From NCBI GenBank assembly GCA_964385635.1, contig CAYLPU010000155.1, positions 1 to 8,041 on the forward strand: 8,041 nt of DNA. Reading direction: 5' to 3'. Positions 6,627 through 8,041 of this stretch are shown in pieces. Numbering within the stretch: the first letter of the stretch is position 1; each line of letters starts with the position of its first letter. Under the pieces are notes generated by a model. It ran no database searches. It saw only the letters and a program-made list of their open reading frames with translations, and was not told where the DNA came from. The position numbers were made by a program, and so were the translations under genes. Origin of the DNA: CAYLPU01 sp964385635 (GTDB lineage Bacteria > Chloroflexota > Anaerolineae > B4-G1).

Positions 6627-7218
6627 ATGGTCAGAGGGAGCCGGGAGGTGCTGGTTTCTTTGCCTTTCTGCAAAAACGATGGACCGGCTACCTGGCGGGC
6701 CAACAGCCAGCCGGGACACTGGTCCAAGAGTCGGGGCTATCCTACGACACCGGCGATCTCCTGCCCTTCGATGAGCCGGATGTCCGCGCTTACGTGGGCA
6801 CCTTGTTCCTGGAGGGGAAGTTGAAGCCGGTCTCCCCGCCTGAAGACTGGACTATCGAGGGATGGGCCCAGGTCGGCGTTGAGTTTGATGAGCGGGCGTT
6901 TGAGCTACGACGCTTCACCGGATTGCTGGAGCATCTGGAGCGCGAACTGCCCGATGACGCCGCAACTCACAGGGATTGGAAGCGCGCATCTACACCGACC
7001 CGGCATTCCTGGCTCTGGCCAGACAGCAGTCGCCGACCGCCATCGAGTGGACCAACATGGGTCTGCCAGCACAACTGAGGATTCTACTCGCCCCGCAACT
7101 GGATGCATTCCTGAACGTGGACCACCACGCCGTCTGCCACGGTGGTGTTGCTCTGGAGGAAGTTATCGTGCCGTTCATTCAGATCTCACGGCAAATCTCA
7201 CGGAAGCCAATCACATGA
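6623..7218 (+). pseudogene. pglZ: PglZ-like BREX gene with central phosphatase core deleted
   Basis: The start ATG 6623 overlaps the Fic stop (ATGA). In that frame ~118 residues look like a PglZ N-terminal region, with FFAFLQKRWTGYLAG, then AYVGTLFLEGKLKPV and a section ending THRDW. Around 6975-6984 the homology jumps frame: the following bases in frame +1 read ARIYTDPAFLALARQ, then GLPAQLRILLAP and HGGVALEEVIVPF, the typical PglZ C-terminus, ending at TGA 7216-7218. Frame +2 itself runs into an unrelated tail that stops at 7076-7078, giving a 151-residue product. The alkaline-phosphatase-like core that should lie between is absent, so several hundred residues appear missing. PglZ is a core BREX protein of the phosphatase superfamily. 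The C-terminal assignment is firmer than the N-terminal one. Alternatives are an assembly gap, or a small unrelated gene followed by a pglZ remnant. Confidence 0.7.
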
Positions 7219-7937
7219 ACAGAATCATTGGCTTTGACCGCAAACTACAACTGGACTGGCTTGATGCTGCAGTTGGTTTATGCCAGGAGAATCTGAATCC
7301 CGGTGTTGTTGCCGGACACCTTCGACAAAAACTGGAATCTGAAATTGCGGGGACTGAAGCGCGACGCAAGACGACCACTGTGCTCTTGCGCATCTGGGTG
7401 AACGTGCCAGCAGAGTACAGTCACCTGCGCGATGAGGCACTTCAACTGGCGGCTCAAATAGGTTCGGAGGAGCGTCTGTGGCTGTACTGGGGCCTGTCAC
7501 TGTTGGCTTATCCTTTCTTCCGAGACGTGGCTGCCATCGTAGGTCAACTGAGCCGTTTGCAGGGTACCTTCAGCCAGGCTCAGGTACAGCGGCGCATGAT
7601 TGAGAACTGGGGACAGCGGACGACGCTGCGACGAGCAACCCGAAGACTGCTGCGCACTTTCGTTGATTGGGATGTACTGCGGGACACCGATGTGCGCGGC
7701 TGCTACGAGGTCGCCCCATCTCGGCAAACGGAGAAGCAGGCCTTGGCGCTGTGGCTCTTGGACTGTGCGTTGCAGGCCAACGACGCTGAGCAGGTCCCGC
7801 TGAGGGAGTTGGGACAGTTGTCCTACACATTCCCGTTTGACCTGCTGCCCTTTGTCAACGATGTCCGCCTCTCTGAGCGATTTGAGACTTCTCGCCAAGG
7901 GCTTGATTTGGAGATGGTTGCGGCGGTTGTGAGCTGA
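7215..7937 (+). CDS. brxA: BrxA-like (DUF1819-like) winged-helix BREX protein
   Basis: 240 residues from ATG 7215. The start overlaps the end of the pglZ remnant by ATGA (7215-7218), with a weak GGAAG site at 7202-7206. No signal peptide or membrane segment is evident. The middle section (RLWLYWGLSLLAYPFFRDVA, then FSQAQVQRRMIENWGQRTTL and RRLLRTFVDWDVL) has the look of BrxA proteins: a YPF-type helix followed by a winged helix with many Arg. Length and position directly after pglZ fit BREX type 3, where brxA closes the cluster. BrxA is reported to be a small DNA-binding protein needed in some BREX systems. The call rests on context and remembered pattern, not on a searched match; another small defence protein remains possible. 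It ends with a double stop, TGA TAA (7935-7940). Confidence 0.6.
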   Translation: MNRIIGFDRKLQLDWLDAAVGLCQENLNPGVVAGHLRQKLESEIAGTEARRKTTTVLLRIWVNVPAEYSHLRDEALQLAAQIGSEERLWLYWGLSLLAYPFFRDVAAIVGQLSRLQGTFSQAQVQRRMIENWGQRTTLRRATRRLLRTFVDWDVLRDTDVRGCYEVAPSRQTEKQALALWLLDCALQANDAEQVPLRELGQLSYTFPFDLLPFVNDVRLSERFETSRQGLDLEMVAAVVS

Positions 7938-7979
7938 TAAATCATCCCTCCTCCCCAGCGTCCCCAGCACCGTAGCCGA

Positions 7980-8041
7980 AGATGCGTCTGTGTCAATGCC
8001 TGGGCACCAATGCGATAGCGGCGGGTAGCTTCGTTGAGGGG
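7980..8041 (-). other. Possible edge fragment of a minus-strand HTH protein
   Basis: The 104 bases after brxA hold no complete gene, clear terminator or RNA. Read on the minus strand from the right edge, one frame gives LNEATRRYRIGAQALTQ, which resembles the first helices of short excisionase-like DNA-binding domains (pattern L.EA.RRY.I....LT). It then loses resemblance in a Trp/Gly-rich stretch. It could be the 3' end or a decayed remnant of a gene lying beyond the window, or chance. Confidence 0.2.

Noticed and set aside
6549..6984. TTGGAAGCG at 6549-6557 and 6976-6984 as deletion endpoints
   Set aside because: A nine-base match is weak, and a deletion between the two would remove the Fic-pglZ junction, which is still present; it does not explain the missing pglZ core.
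6879..7214. Upstream extension of the BrxA-like frame to 352 residues
   Set aside because: This part overlaps both pglZ segments in other frames, has no homologous look, and the ATGA overlap at 7215 marks a better start.
1..8041. CRISPR array, tRNA, rRNA or transposase gene
   Set aside because: No regularly spaced repeats, no tRNA-like cloverleaf and no transposase motifs were seen; the repeats present are short, few and irregularly spaced.

Overview
The window reads as a piece of a bacterial defence island, all on the + strand, GC-rich and tightly packed. GC content, dispersed-repeat style and gene content would suit a Chloroflexota or similar metagenomic bacterium, but that is a guess because no taxonomic marker is present.

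Layout. (1) Bases 1-3879 hold the C-terminal 1292 residues of a very large SF2 helicase with several Cys clusters and a DUF1998 C-terminus; its N-terminal DEAD-type half lies off the left edge. Four repeat-like or hairpin segments sit in frame inside this gene. (2) One base after its stop, at 3881-5584, is a NERD-nuclease/UvrD-like helicase fusion. (3) A 112-base gap (5585-5696) holds a good sigma70-type promoter overlapped by a perfect 13-bp inverted repeat, a likely operator. (4) A Fic-family protein with an intact HPFIDGNGRTAR motif, an inhibitory SxxxEG motif and a C-terminal helix-turn-helix-like domain lies at 5697-6626. (5) Joined to it by an ATGA overlap is a gene that looks like PglZ with its middle missing: the N-terminal ~118 residues and the C-terminal ~75 residues (with the conserved HGG...EVIVPF motif) are in different frames, and the phosphatase core is absent. 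(6) A second ATGA overlap leads to a 240-residue BrxA-like (DUF1819-like) winged-helix protein at 7215-7937. (7) The last 104 bases hold no complete gene; a minus-strand reading at the edge may be a scrap of a helix-turn-helix protein.

How it fits together. The pglZ-brxA order at the end of the cluster is what is expected of BREX type 3 systems, and large helicases are standard BREX/DISARM partners. The set is best described as a BREX-like or hybrid defence locus with two helicases, in which an autoregulated Fic gene leads the pglZ-brxA transcription unit. The pglZ lesion suggests that this copy is decaying, has been repurposed, or is misassembled. No methyltransferase, BrxC-like ATPase, RNA gene, insertion sequence or CRISPR array is visible here.
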